DNA of 61,565 nucleotides. Source: RUG572 sp964386385 (lineage in GTDB: Bacteria > Verrucomicrobiota > Kiritimatiellia > RFP12 > UBA1067). Shown piece after piece: positions 8,668 through 16,678 of the stretch. The stretch covers positions 1 through 61,565 of the forward strand of contig CAYLRN010000018.1 of NCBI GenBank assembly GCA_964386385.1, in the 5' to 3' direction. How positions within the stretch are numbered: position 1 is the stretch's first letter; each line of letters starts with the position of its first letter. The position numbers and the translations under genes are program-made. The notes beneath the pieces were generated by a model. That model was given only the letters and a program-made list of their open reading frames with translations. It had not been told where the DNA came from and searched no databases.

Positions 8668-9369
8668 ATGCGAAAACTTAAACTGACGATGGCCCTTGGC
8701 GCGCTTGCCGCGCTCGGAGCGCTGCGCGCGGCGGCGACGCCGGCCGACGGGCTTCATCCGGACACCGGCGCATGGCCGTCTCTCTTCGCGGACGACCTCT
8801 CGAACGCCGAGGACGCGAAAGAAGCCTGGCGCCGCGACGCCGACGGCAGCCTCGTCGCCGACAGGGACGTGCTGCTCTTCACGAAGCGCGACTACGGTCC
8901 GTTCGTACTGGACTTCGAGTTCAGGTTCGATCCTGGCGCGAACAGCGGCGTGTACATCTACGCAAGCGACCTCAAGAACCTGGTCCCGAACAAGATCGAG
9001 GTTCAGCTGCTCGACAACCCGTCGCCGCGATGGAAGACGTGCACGCCCCACCAGCGCAACGCCGCGCTCTACGGACACGCCGCGCCGAAGCTGGACGCCC
9101 TCAGGCCGACAGGCGAGTGGAACCGCATGACGATCTTCGGGCAGGGCAAAAACGTGCGCATCGTCCTGAACGGCCGCGAGGTGGTGGACGAAGACCTTTC
9201 GCGCCACGTGAGCGCGAAGACCAATCCCGACGGCTCAGCCGTGCCCTCGCTCCACGTCAAGCCATGGGCGGAAATCGCCACGCGAGGCCGCATCGGCCTC
9301 CAGGGACGCCATCAGGGCGCGGCGACCGCTTTCCGCAACGTCCGCATCAAGGAAGGAGAATGGAAATGA
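8668..9369 (+). CDS. DUF1080 / 3-keto-disaccharide hydrolase domain protein, exported
   Basis: 233 residues. A signal peptide (MRKLKLTMALGALAALGALRA) is followed by one DUF1080 jelly-roll domain. Typical features are LLFTKRDYGPFVLDFEFRF, GANSGVYIYASD, KIEVQLLDN, GEWNRMTIFGQGKNVRIVLN and GRIGLQGRHQGAATAFRNVRIK. The family includes enzymes that cleave 3-keto-glycosides after an oxidoreductase has oxidised C3 of the sugar, and the next gene here is exactly such an oxidoreductase family. It is probably periplasmic. AAGGAG lies 6 nt before the ATG at 8668. The gap to nagB is 51 nt; a weak promoter-like TATGCTAT lies near 8629, so separate expression is conceivable. The activity is inferred from family and context. 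Confidence 0.85.
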   Translation: MRKLKLTMALGALAALGALRAAATPADGLHPDTGAWPSLFADDLSNAEDAKEAWRRDADGSLVADRDVLLFTKRDYGPFVLDFEFRFDPGANSGVYIYASDLKNLVPNKIEVQLLDNPSPRWKTCTPHQRNAALYGHAAPKLDALRPTGEWNRMTIFGQGKNVRIVLNGREVVDEDLSRHVSAKTNPDGSAVPSLHVKPWAEIATRGRIGLQGRHQGAATAFRNVRIKEGEWK

Positions 9370-10763
9370 ATACCTCACGCCGCCGGTTCATCGGCGGAAC
9401 GCTTGCCGCCGCCGGCCTCGCCGGCTTCCCCGCGATTGTGCGCGGACAGAACCTCAACTCCCGCCTCTCCCACGCCTGCATCGGCACCGGCGGAAAGGGC
9501 GACGGCGACTGGCGCAGCTTCGTCACGCACCCGAAGGCGGACATAGTGGCGGCCTGCGACGTCGACGTCGCGCACATGAACGCGATCAAAAAGGCCGTCC
9601 CCGGCGTCCGCGCCTACCAGGACTGGCGCGAGCTATTAGAGAATGAGGGTTCGCGGATCGACTCCGTGAACGTGTCCGTCCCCGACCATCTTCACACGCT
9701 CATTGCCGTGAACGCCATGCGGCGTGGCAAGCACGTCTACTGCCAGAAGCCACTCTGCCGTGGGCTGAACGAAAGCAGGCTTCTTTTCGAGACGGCGAAG
9801 AAGGCGGGCGTGGTGACGGAAATCGGCGCGCAGGTGACGGGCGACAGCGGCGACCGCGCGGCGGTGCAGTGGCTGCGCTCCGGCGCGATCGGCGACGTCG
9901 AGCGCATCTACATGTACCTCAACGTCAGGGGCTTCTACCGCCTTCCCCGCCGCGAAGTCCCAAGCGGGGCCGACCCCGTGCCGGCCTCGCTCGATTGGGA
10001 CAAGTGGCTCGGCACTGCGCCGCGGCGCGACTTCAAGCGGGAGATCTACCATCCCGGACGCTGGCGTTCATGGCGCGATTTCGGGTCGAGTTCGATGGGC
10101 GACAACGGCCTCCACCTCATGAGCGCCGTATGGCTCGGCATGGAGCTGGGGCCGGACGTCGCGCCGATCAGCGTGAAGGGAGAGTCCGATCCGCAGTGGA
10201 TGGCGTTCGACGACGCGCGGAAGCGCCAGATCTGGCCCGTCGGAAACCACGTGACGTGGAAGTTCCCCGGCATCAGGGCGAGCGGCGGCAGTCCGTTCAC
10301 GATGGAATGGGTGGACGGCATTCCGGAGGAGAACCCGCCTGCGAACTTCCTCCCGACTCCGGACGCGCTCGAGGCCGCGCGGAAGATGCGCATGAAGTCC
10401 ACTCCCGCGGTCGGCAAGATGATCCGCGGGTCGAAGGGATGGATGATGCTCTCGCACGGCAGCATGCCCGTCGTCATGCTGCACGACGGGACGCGCGTGA
10501 AGGCGCCGAAAGTCGTCCGCGGCCCCGGCCACTACCACGACTTCATCAACCACTGCCTGAACGGAACGCGCGGGGCCCTCGACTTCGTGGAGCGCGGCAC
10601 GGCCATGCAGGACGCGCTGCTGCTCGGCAACGCCGCCCAGCTCGTGCCGGGCGTGGAGCTTCTGTGGGACGCCAGGGAGCGCGCCTTCTCAAACTCCGAC
10701 GAGGCGACGAAGACCCTCTATCCCAAGTATCGCGACGGCTGGACGCTCGACGGCCTAGTCTGA
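9366..10763 (+). CDS. Gfo/Idh/MocA oxidoreductase with Tat signal
   Basis: 465 residues. A twin-arginine signal (SRRRFIGGTLAAAGLAGFPA) precedes a Rossmann domain (HACIGTGGKGDGDW, IVAACDVDVAHM), the catalytic-Lys motif YCQKPLC (QKP in place of the usual EKP) and the Gfo/Idh alpha/beta domain with SSSMGDNGLHLM. Export through Tat implies folding with bound NAD(P) in the cytoplasm. It overlaps the DUF1080 gene by 4 nt (ATGA), with GGAG 8 nt upstream of ATG 9366. The overlap suggests coupled translation. I infer that the two proteins act in sequence on a sugar: oxidation, then cleavage. The substrate is unknown. Last gene of the operon. Confidence 0.9.
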   Translation: MNTSRRRFIGGTLAAAGLAGFPAIVRGQNLNSRLSHACIGTGGKGDGDWRSFVTHPKADIVAACDVDVAHMNAIKKAVPGVRAYQDWRELLENEGSRIDSVNVSVPDHLHTLIAVNAMRRGKHVYCQKPLCRGLNESRLLFETAKKAGVVTEIGAQVTGDSGDRAAVQWLRSGAIGDVERIYMYLNVRGFYRLPRREVPSGADPVPASLDWDKWLGTAPRRDFKREIYHPGRWRSWRDFGSSSMGDNGLHLMSAVWLGMELGPDVAPISVKGESDPQWMAFDDARKRQIWPVGNHVTWKFPGIRASGGSPFTMEWVDGIPEENPPANFLPTPDALEAARKMRMKSTPAVGKMIRGSKGWMMLSHGSMPVVMLHDGTRVKAPKVVRGPGHYHDFINHCLNGTRGALDFVERGTAMQDALLLGNAAQLVPGVELLWDARERAFSNSDEATKTLYPKYRDGWTLDGLV

Positions 10764-11227
10764 CCCCCCCGGCGAATCATCAAAGATTAAGCGATTAAGG
10801 ATTAAGTGGTTAAGTTGGCAAATGACAGCGTATGGCGGAAGAGGCTGTATGCGCGCTCACGCGAGCGTCCGTTTCTGTGCGGGCGGCGGGGCGGGACGCC
10901 CCGCCCTACCGGATGTGCAGACGAATGGCATTCCTGATGCCACAATGGGTGGCGAACGGGAAAGCATTTCGGTAGGGCGCGACGTCCCCGTCGCGCCGTC
11001 TTCCACAGCTGTGGCGTGGAGACACGCGCCCTCCCCTCGGCGTCGCGTGGCGCGTGGTGTCTGCTTGCGTCCGGATGCGGCGAGGCGTTCATGACGCGGC
11101 ACGAGAGGCTTGAACGCGCGGTCGCGGCGGTGGACAGGGTAAACGACGAGGTCGGGCGGTGCGAATTGACAGCTCTTCGGCGCAATCCACTTGTCACGCA
11201 ATCGGAAAATGTGCTAGAATCAACGGC
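10764..11227. repeat. Intergenic region with hairpin repeats of the window's GGTAGGG family
   Basis: No convincing gene. It contains an A/T-rich module built of ATTAAG words (10785-10814). A 9-bp perfect hairpin follows (10885-10893 with 10897-10905, loop GGA, followed by CTACC). A second GGTAGGG hairpin (10971-10997) has stem 10976-10984 with 10989-10997 and loop TCCC. The same module types recur at 20243-21106. The right end holds the promoter of the gene at 11228. The hairpins might serve as terminators for the nag operon, but no U-tract follows them. Confidence 0.75.
11191..11220 (+). promoter_or_regulatory. Promoter giving a leaderless transcript
   Basis: TTGTCA (11191-11196), an 18-bp spacer and TAGAAT (11215-11220). 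Only 7 nt separate the -10 from the ATG at 11228, so transcription should begin at or next to the start codon. There is no room for a ribosome binding site. Confidence 0.65.
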
Positions 11228-11464
11228 ATGAAACTCAAAAAATCTGAACCCTCCGTCGCGGACATCCCCGCCGCCCCGCAGCCGGGCGGCGCGGTGATCG
11301 CCGATCGCTTCAAACTCGACGTCCCCGCCGACAGCGGCGCCCCCGCGGGCGTCGGCAGGACTGCCTCGCTCATCGCGCTTCTCTGCAGCCTCGTCTCGCT
11401 TGCAATGGTCAGCGTGGTTGCGGCCCTCATCTACATGAACTGGGAACTCATCAAGGACGTTTGA
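11228..11464 (+). CDS. Small single-pass membrane protein, unknown function
   Basis: 78 residues. A polar, proline-rich N-terminal half is followed by one transmembrane helix (TASLIALLCSLVSLAMVSVVAALIYM, about residues 45-70) and a short tail, WELIKDV. I do not recognise a family. The gene appears to be translated from a leaderless mRNA. It overlaps or abuts nadC, so the two are likely co-transcribed. Expression is supported by the good promoter and the clean membrane segment rather than by homology. Confidence 0.65.
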   Translation: MKLKKSEPSVADIPAAPQPGGAVIADRFKLDVPADSGAPAGVGRTASLIALLCSLVSLAMVSVVAALIYMNWELIKDV

Positions 11465-12369
11465 CGTCCTTGCGCATGGCGATGGCAGACATCATGAAGT
11501 CCGCGCGGGCCCGCGCGGCCGTCCGTCTTGCATTGGACGAAGACCTGGGGTCCGTCGGGAAAGACCGCTTCGAGCGCTGGTGCGACTGCACGAGCGAGGC
11601 GCTTGTCGACCCGAAGGCGAAGGCCACGGGCGAGATCTACTCGCGCGTCCCCTGCGTCGTCGCCGGCGCGACCGTCGCGGCCGCCGTGCTCAAGGCCGTC
11701 GACCCGCGCATCAAGGTGCAGGTCCTCAAGGCGGACGGCGAGCGCGTGGAGCCGAACGAGACGATTCTCCAGTTCTCCGGCAAGGCGCGCGGCATTCTCG
11801 CGGCGGAGCGCACGGCCCTCAACTTCATGCAGCGCATGTGCGCCACGGCCACGCTGACGCGCAGGTTCGTGGACGCGACGGCGAAGTACGGCACGCTGAT
11901 CCTGGACACGCGCAAGACCACGCCCGGCCTCCGCGTCTTCGAGAAGTACGCCGTGACGTGCGGCGGAGGCACGAACCACCGCATGGGAATGTACGACCGC
12001 GTCCTGATGAAGGACAACCACAGGCGGCTCTGGAAGGGCGGGAATCCCGACGACCTCGACCAGGCGGTCTACGCGGCGCGGCGCGCGTTCCCGAAGCTCG
12101 CCGTGGAAATCGAGGTGGAGTCTATTCGCGAATGCGAGTCCGCCCTCAAGGCGAAGCCGGAGTGGATCATGCTCGACAACATGTCGATCGCCGACATGAG
12201 GAAGTGCGTGAGGCTCTGCAGGGGCATTTCGATGACGGAGGCCTCCGGCGGCATAACGCTGGACCGCGCGCGCGCCGTCGCGGCGACGGGCGTCACGGCC
12301 ATTTCGCTTGGATGCCTGACGCACAGCCAGGGCTCGATCGACCTGACGCTCGAGTGGAAGGCGGTCTGA
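11461..12369 (+). CDS. nadC: Nicotinate-nucleotide pyrophosphorylase (quinolinate phosphoribosyltransferase)
   Basis: About 302 residues from a TTG at 11461. The enzyme makes nicotinate mononucleotide from quinolinate and PRPP in NAD synthesis. Motifs: AERTALNFMQRMC near residue 120, LDTRKTTPGLR (substrate-binding Arg residues), GGGTNHRMGMYDRVLMKDNH, and the barrel elements IEVEVESI, IMLDNMS and EASGGITLDR. The start is uncertain. The TTG has AAGGA only 3 nt away, whereas ATG 11476 (MAMADIMK) lacks a ribosome binding site; translational coupling from the upstream small gene could serve either. nadA and nadB are not in the window. Confidence 0.92.
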   Translation: MTSLRMAMADIMKSARARAAVRLALDEDLGSVGKDRFERWCDCTSEALVDPKAKATGEIYSRVPCVVAGATVAAAVLKAVDPRIKVQVLKADGERVEPNETILQFSGKARGILAAERTALNFMQRMCATATLTRRFVDATAKYGTLILDTRKTTPGLRVFEKYAVTCGGGTNHRMGMYDRVLMKDNHRRLWKGGNPDDLDQAVYAARRAFPKLAVEIEVESIRECESALKAKPEWIMLDNMSIADMRKCVRLCRGISMTEASGGITLDRARAVAATGVTAISLGCLTHSQGSIDLTLEWKAV

Positions 12370-12404
12370 CGGACGGCGGATCCGGATTCATGAAAGGACG
12401 CAGC

Positions 12405-13781
12405 ATGGGACAGTCCCGCAGAGAGTTTCTGAAGACGGCGGCCGCGGGGGCGGCTGCGTTCGCGTTTCCGAATCTTCGCGCCGCACCGGCCTCCCCGAAC
12501 GGCAGGGTGAACATGGCGTTCGTCGGCATCGGCCACCAGGGCGGATGCGACTTCAACATGTTCGCCTACCACCGCGACCTGATCAACGTCGTCGCGCTGT
12601 GCGACGTGCAGATGGGCGCCGAGCACACCCAGGCGGTCCTCAAGGCGTATCCGGACGTGCCGCGCTACCGCGACTTCCGCAGGATGTTCGACGAGCGCGC
12701 GAAGGAAATCGACGCCGTCTGCGTGGCCACGCCCGACTTCTCCCACTTCCCCGTCGCGATGCTCGCGATGGCCCTCGGCAAGGCCGTGTTCGTCGAAAAG
12801 CCGATGGGCAACTGCTTCCGCGAAATCGAGCTGATGACCGCCGCCGCGAAGAGGCACGGCGTCGTCACGCAGATGGGCAACCAGGGGCATTCCGGCGCGA
12901 ACTACTGGCAGATGAAGGCGCTCGTGGAGCGCGGCTTCATCAGGGACGTCACGCGGATCGACGCGTTCATGTGCGCCGACAACCGCAGGTGGTTCAAGTG
13001 GAAGGGGACGATGGCCGAAATGCCCGGAGCCGAGCCCGTCCCTCCGGAGCTGGACTGGAACACGTGGCAGTGCCAGCGCCCGGAGCGGCCTTTCAACCGC
13101 AACTTCATCAACGGCGACTGGCGCTGCTTCTACGAATACGGCACCGGGGCGCTGGGCGACTGGGGGGCGCACGTGTTCGACGCGGCGCACGAGTTCCTGA
13201 AGCTCGGCCTTCCGTCGAAGATCGAGACGGTGAAGAACGACAGGCGCACGCCAGTCGTCTACCCGATGGCGTCGACGATCGCGTACACGTTCCCCGCGCG
13301 CGGGCCGGGGCTGCCGGAGTGCCGCCTTGAATGGCACGACGGGGCGGGCAACTTCCCGCGGCCGATGGAAAACGTCACGGACGCGAAGTGGACGCGCAAG
13401 GACTACGGCGCCGAGCTGCACCTTGCCGACGGCCGCGTCTTCTCCCGCGTCAGCCACGGCGGCGCCCTCAGTCTCGTCGCCGGCGGAGACCCGGCGGACG
13501 CGGAGACGAAGCGCGTCATGAACGACTACCCGCATGGGAAGAGCGGACACTACCTCAACTTCATCAAGGCCGTCCGCGGCGACGAGCGGGCGAACTCGCC
13601 CTTCGAAGTCGCCGGCCCGCTCTCGCAGGTGCTGGCGCTCGGCGCCCTCTGCCAACGCATGGGCGTCCCCTCGCTCGTCTTCGACCGGGAGAGGAAGCGC
13701 TTCGTGGACGACGCGGCGGCGAACGCATTCCTTGACGGCCCGCCGCCGCGCAAGGGCTGGGAGGAGTTCGAGCGGCTGTAG
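12405..13781 (+). CDS. Gfo/Idh/MocA oxidoreductase with Tat signal (second copy type)
   Basis: 458 residues. Tat signal SRREFLKTAAAGAAAFAFP, Rossmann core (MAFVGIGHQGGCDF, VVALCDVQMG), catalytic-Lys motif VFVEKPMGN, and a C-terminal domain with GALGDWGAHVFDAAHEFLKL. The ATG at 12405 is preferred (AAAGGA 6 nt upstream); ATG 12390 would add MKGRS before the Tat signal. It is clearly distinct in sequence from the oxidoreductase at 9366. Many PVC bacteria carry large paralogous sets of such exported oxidoreductases, usually with sugar or cyclitol substrates. It lies 35 nt after nadC; whether the NAD-synthesis neighbour is functionally meaningful is unknown. Confidence 0.9.
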   Translation: MGQSRREFLKTAAAGAAAFAFPNLRAAPASPNGRVNMAFVGIGHQGGCDFNMFAYHRDLINVVALCDVQMGAEHTQAVLKAYPDVPRYRDFRRMFDERAKEIDAVCVATPDFSHFPVAMLAMALGKAVFVEKPMGNCFREIELMTAAAKRHGVVTQMGNQGHSGANYWQMKALVERGFIRDVTRIDAFMCADNRRWFKWKGTMAEMPGAEPVPPELDWNTWQCQRPERPFNRNFINGDWRCFYEYGTGALGDWGAHVFDAAHEFLKLGLPSKIETVKNDRRTPVVYPMASTIAYTFPARGPGLPECRLEWHDGAGNFPRPMENVTDAKWTRKDYGAELHLADGRVFSRVSHGGALSLVAGGDPADAETKRVMNDYPHGKSGHYLNFIKAVRGDERANSPFEVAGPLSQVLALGALCQRMGVPSLVFDRERKRFVDDAAANAFLDGPPPRKGWEEFERL

Positions 13782-13832
13782 GAGGCCGGCGGACGGCGGG
13801 TTTCAACTGGCGAAGCGAGAAAGGGAGCGACG

Positions 13833-15047
13833 ATGAAAAAGACGATGTTCGTGCTTGGAGCGCTGGCCGGCCTGTGCGCGCGGGCGGCGCTTGAACCGAC
13901 GTCCCCCGTGGCGGGCGCGGTGATCGAAATGGTGCCGTCCGTCCAGAAGAAGGTCATGGACCTTCCGACGTACGAGGAGCGGCTGGACCTGCTCCGGCAG
14001 GACGCCGGGGGCGACAAGAAGATGCGGCACGACCGCAACTGGCGCAAGGCCGTTCCGCTCGTGCTTCGCTGGCGCGCGACGGCGGGCGAGAAGGGTCCGT
14101 GGAAAGTCCAGATAGGCAAGGCCGCCGACCTGTCCGACGCCCGCACGTGGTACGCGAGCGAGAAGGCCGACGATTCCGGAACGGTGAAGTTCGAGGTGCC
14201 CTACGCGAACCTTGAACTGGCCACCGCATACCACTGGCGCGTGTCCGCGCGAAAGAATTGCGGCGCGTTCAACTGCGGGCCGCACCATGGATGCGAGGCG
14301 AGCCGCAAGCCCGCCGTCGTCTCCTCCGTCGCGACGTTCACGACGGAGGACTTCGCGCCGCGCTGGATCGCCATCGAGGGCCGCGTGAAGAACTTCCGCG
14401 ACCTGGGCGGGCGCAGAACGGCCGACGGCCGCCGCGTGCGGCAGGGCATGGTCTACCGTGGACAGGGTCTGAACGACAACAGCGTCACCGGCGAGAGGCG
14501 CGGACGCAACCGCCTGACCGTCGAGGACGTGGACTACCTGACGAAGGAACTGGGCATAAGGACCGACCTTGACCTGCGTTCGCCGGGGGAGGTGGCCGAC
14601 CTCGCCGTCTCGCCGCTCGGCCGGGACGTCAACCTGGTCGTCCGCTCCTCCGCCTGCTACAAAGGCATCTTCAGCGCTGACGGCAAGAAGACGATGGCCG
14701 AGAACTTCCGCCTCTTCTGCGACAGGAAGAACTATCCCGTCTATTTCCACTGCATTGCCGGCGCAGATCGGACCGGTGCCCTGGCCTACGTGCTCAACGG
14801 CGTTCTCGGCGTCGACCGGCATTCCCTCGAAACGGACTGGGAAAGCACGTTCTATCCGAAACTGCCGGAGATGTGGCCGCAGTACAAGGGGCATGACTTC
14901 TGGTGCGGCGAGTGGCACTTCAACGACGGCTTCGCGAAGTACGGCGACGAAAAGACGCCGTGGAACAAGCGGATCGAACTCTACCTTCTTGACTGCGGCG
15001 TGACGGCGGACGAGATCGCCCGCTTCCGCGACATCATGCTCCAATAG
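13833..15047 (+). CDS. Exported tyrosine-phosphatase-like protein
   Basis: 404 residues. A signal peptide (MKKTMFVLGALAGLCARA) is followed by a fibronectin-like beta domain (about 70-170, for example WRATAGEKGPWKVQIG and AYHWRVSARK). A tyrosine/dual-specificity phosphatase domain of the Y_phosphatase3 type then starts at NFRDLGGRRTADG. The active-site loop HCIAGADRTG matches HCxxGxDRTG, and the Asp and Arg elements around LDLRSPGEV are present. It is probably periplasmic. These proteins dephosphorylate phosphotyrosine or phosphoinositide-like substrates; the natural substrate is not evident. AAAGGGAG precedes the ATG. First gene of a run leading to envelope-glycan genes. Confidence 0.88.
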   Translation: MKKTMFVLGALAGLCARAALEPTSPVAGAVIEMVPSVQKKVMDLPTYEERLDLLRQDAGGDKKMRHDRNWRKAVPLVLRWRATAGEKGPWKVQIGKAADLSDARTWYASEKADDSGTVKFEVPYANLELATAYHWRVSARKNCGAFNCGPHHGCEASRKPAVVSSVATFTTEDFAPRWIAIEGRVKNFRDLGGRRTADGRRVRQGMVYRGQGLNDNSVTGERRGRNRLTVEDVDYLTKELGIRTDLDLRSPGEVADLAVSPLGRDVNLVVRSSACYKGIFSADGKKTMAENFRLFCDRKNYPVYFHCIAGADRTGALAYVLNGVLGVDRHSLETDWESTFYPKLPEMWPQYKGHDFWCGEWHFNDGFAKYGDEKTPWNKRIELYLLDCGVTADEIARFRDIMLQ

Positions 15048-15056
15048 GATTCACCA

Positions 15057-15638
15057 ATGGCATTCTGGTTCTTCATTCTCGGTCTCCCCCTGCTGGCGTA
15101 TGGGCTGCTGTCCGTAGTCCGCCCGGCGAAGATGGCCGCATGGCAGGTCGCGTTCCCGCGCAATCGTGTCGCGGGCTGGATCCTCTGCGCGGCGGGCTGG
15201 GCGTTCACCGCGTACGAGGTGCACACGATCGGAATCGACGTCTTCGACCGCATCGTCCAGCGTCTCTGGTTTCTTCCGTTCTCGATTCCCGGCGCGGTGT
15301 GGATCTGGATGGTCGTCCTGACGGTCCTGACCTGCCTCTGGATGCCGAACCTCCTTCCCATTCGCGGCGTGAGCGCCCTCTTCATGCTCTTTCCCGCCGA
15401 ACTGTTTCCATGCATCCGCCTGTGCGGGACGCAGTGGCGCCTGACGCTCGTCGTGTTCGCGTATCTCTGCGCAATCGCCGGGATGTACGGAATGTTCTAT
15501 CCGTGGCGCATCCGCCAGCTGCTCGCCTGGCAGGGCGAGAGGCCTGCCCGCATCCGCGCGCCCGGCGTTCTCTGGACTGCCTGGGGCGGGATGTTCATTG
15601 TTCTCGGCGTCATGACGTGCGCCGGCGCATTGAGGTAG
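15057..15638 (+). CDS. Integral membrane protein, unknown function
   Basis: 193 residues with about six hydrophobic helices (FWFFILGLPLLAYGLL, GWILCAAGWAFTAYEV, WIWMVVLTVLTCLWM, VSALFMLFPAELF, LVVFAYLCAIAGMYGMF and WTAWGGMFIVLGVMTCA). No family is recognised. AGGA lies 7 nt before the ATG. It sits 9 nt after the phosphatase gene and 5 nt before a glycosyltransferase gene, so it belongs to the same transcription unit. Confidence 0.8.
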   Translation: MAFWFFILGLPLLAYGLLSVVRPAKMAAWQVAFPRNRVAGWILCAAGWAFTAYEVHTIGIDVFDRIVQRLWFLPFSIPGAVWIWMVVLTVLTCLWMPNLLPIRGVSALFMLFPAELFPCIRLCGTQWRLTLVVFAYLCAIAGMYGMFYPWRIRQLLAWQGERPARIRAPGVLWTAWGGMFIVLGVMTCAGALR

Positions 15639-15643
15639 CGGAC

Positions 15644-16678
15644 ATGGACAATCTGCGCATTCTGCTTGTCGACAACCTGATGATCCGCCGGTACGGAAAC
15701 CTGCGGATGGGGCCGGGGCGCAAGCTGATGTGTGGCGCGATCCGGAACAACTGGCGCCTGTGCGAGTTCTCGGACCGCGACATGGCGCGTCTCCTCGCTC
15801 CGCTGTGGATCCGGCCGTGGGGCGGGCGCATCGCGAACGAGAAGCTTGTCCTGACGGCGAAGAACTTCCGTCCGGACGTCGTGCTGATCGGACACTGCGA
15901 CTACATCCAGAACTGGGCGCTCGAGCGCATCCGCGAGATCCTGCCGGACGTCCGAATGGCCCACTTCAACGTCGATCCCGTCTACTGGCCGCACATGCAG
16001 AACCAGTGCAAGGCGCGGATGCATTCGTGCGACGGCATCTTCGTGACGACCGCCGGCGAGCCGCTGAAGCAGTGGCTCACGGGGAAGAACTTCGTCGCCT
16101 ACATGCCCAACCCCTCCGACCCCTCGATGGAGAACCGGGACAACGGCGCGAAGACCGAATTCGCCCGCGATGCGTTCTACGCCTGCAATCCGAATCCAGC
16201 CGACCCGCGCATCGCGTTCATCGCGGAAATGCGCAGACGCCTTGACGCGAAGATGAAAATCGACTGGTTCGGACTCGACGGCGTCCCGACCGTCTGGGGC
16301 GCGAAGTACGAAGAAGTGCTTGCGACGTCGAAGATGAGCTTCAACTTCAACCGCCGCGAGGGCGACCTCTGGTATTCCTCGGACCGCATCGCCCATCTGA
16401 TGGGCTGCGGCATCCTCACGTACCAGAGCGCGAAGAACCGGCTGCAGGACTTCTTTTCCGAAAAGGAGCTCGTCTTCTTCGACGGCGCGGACGACCTGGC
16501 GGAGAAGGTCCTCTGGTACCAGGCGCACGACGGCGAGCGCCGCGCCGTTGCGTCCGCCGGACGCGCGAAGTACCATGCGCTCTTCAACGGCAGGCGCGTC
16601 CTGAAGTTCATGGTCGAGACGCTTCTGGGCGAATCGCATTCCGAGCCGTACGAATGGGCGGAGGAGGTCTACAGGTGA
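15644..16678 (+). CDS. Glycosyltransferase, CgeB/GT-B-like
   Basis: 344 residues. The N-terminal half has a Rossmann-like nucleotide-sugar fold (RILLVDNLMIRRYGNLRMG, PDVVLIGHCDYIQNW, DGIFVTTAGEPLKQWL). The C-terminal half matches the Glyco_trans_1_2 / CgeB type (MSFNFNRREGDLWYSSDRIA, HLMGCGILTYQSAKNRLQDF, FFDGADDLAEKVLWYQAHD). It would transfer a sugar in envelope polysaccharide or lipopolysaccharide assembly. GAGG lies 8 nt before the ATG. The next gene overlaps its stop by 4 nt (GTGA). Confidence 0.82.
   Translation: MDNLRILLVDNLMIRRYGNLRMGPGRKLMCGAIRNNWRLCEFSDRDMARLLAPLWIRPWGGRIANEKLVLTAKNFRPDVVLIGHCDYIQNWALERIREILPDVRMAHFNVDPVYWPHMQNQCKARMHSCDGIFVTTAGEPLKQWLTGKNFVAYMPNPSDPSMENRDNGAKTEFARDAFYACNPNPADPRIAFIAEMRRRLDAKMKIDWFGLDGVPTVWGAKYEEVLATSKMSFNFNRREGDLWYSSDRIAHLMGCGILTYQSAKNRLQDFFSEKELVFFDGADDLAEKVLWYQAHDGERRAVASAGRAKYHALFNGRRVLKFMVETLLGESHSEPYEWAEEVYR

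Noticed and set aside
11091..11231. Small plus-strand frame starting MTRHERLERAVAAVDRV
   Set aside because: It looks helical but overlaps the promoter and first codon of the gene at 11228, lacks a ribosome binding site and has no known relative; it may be a gene remnant.
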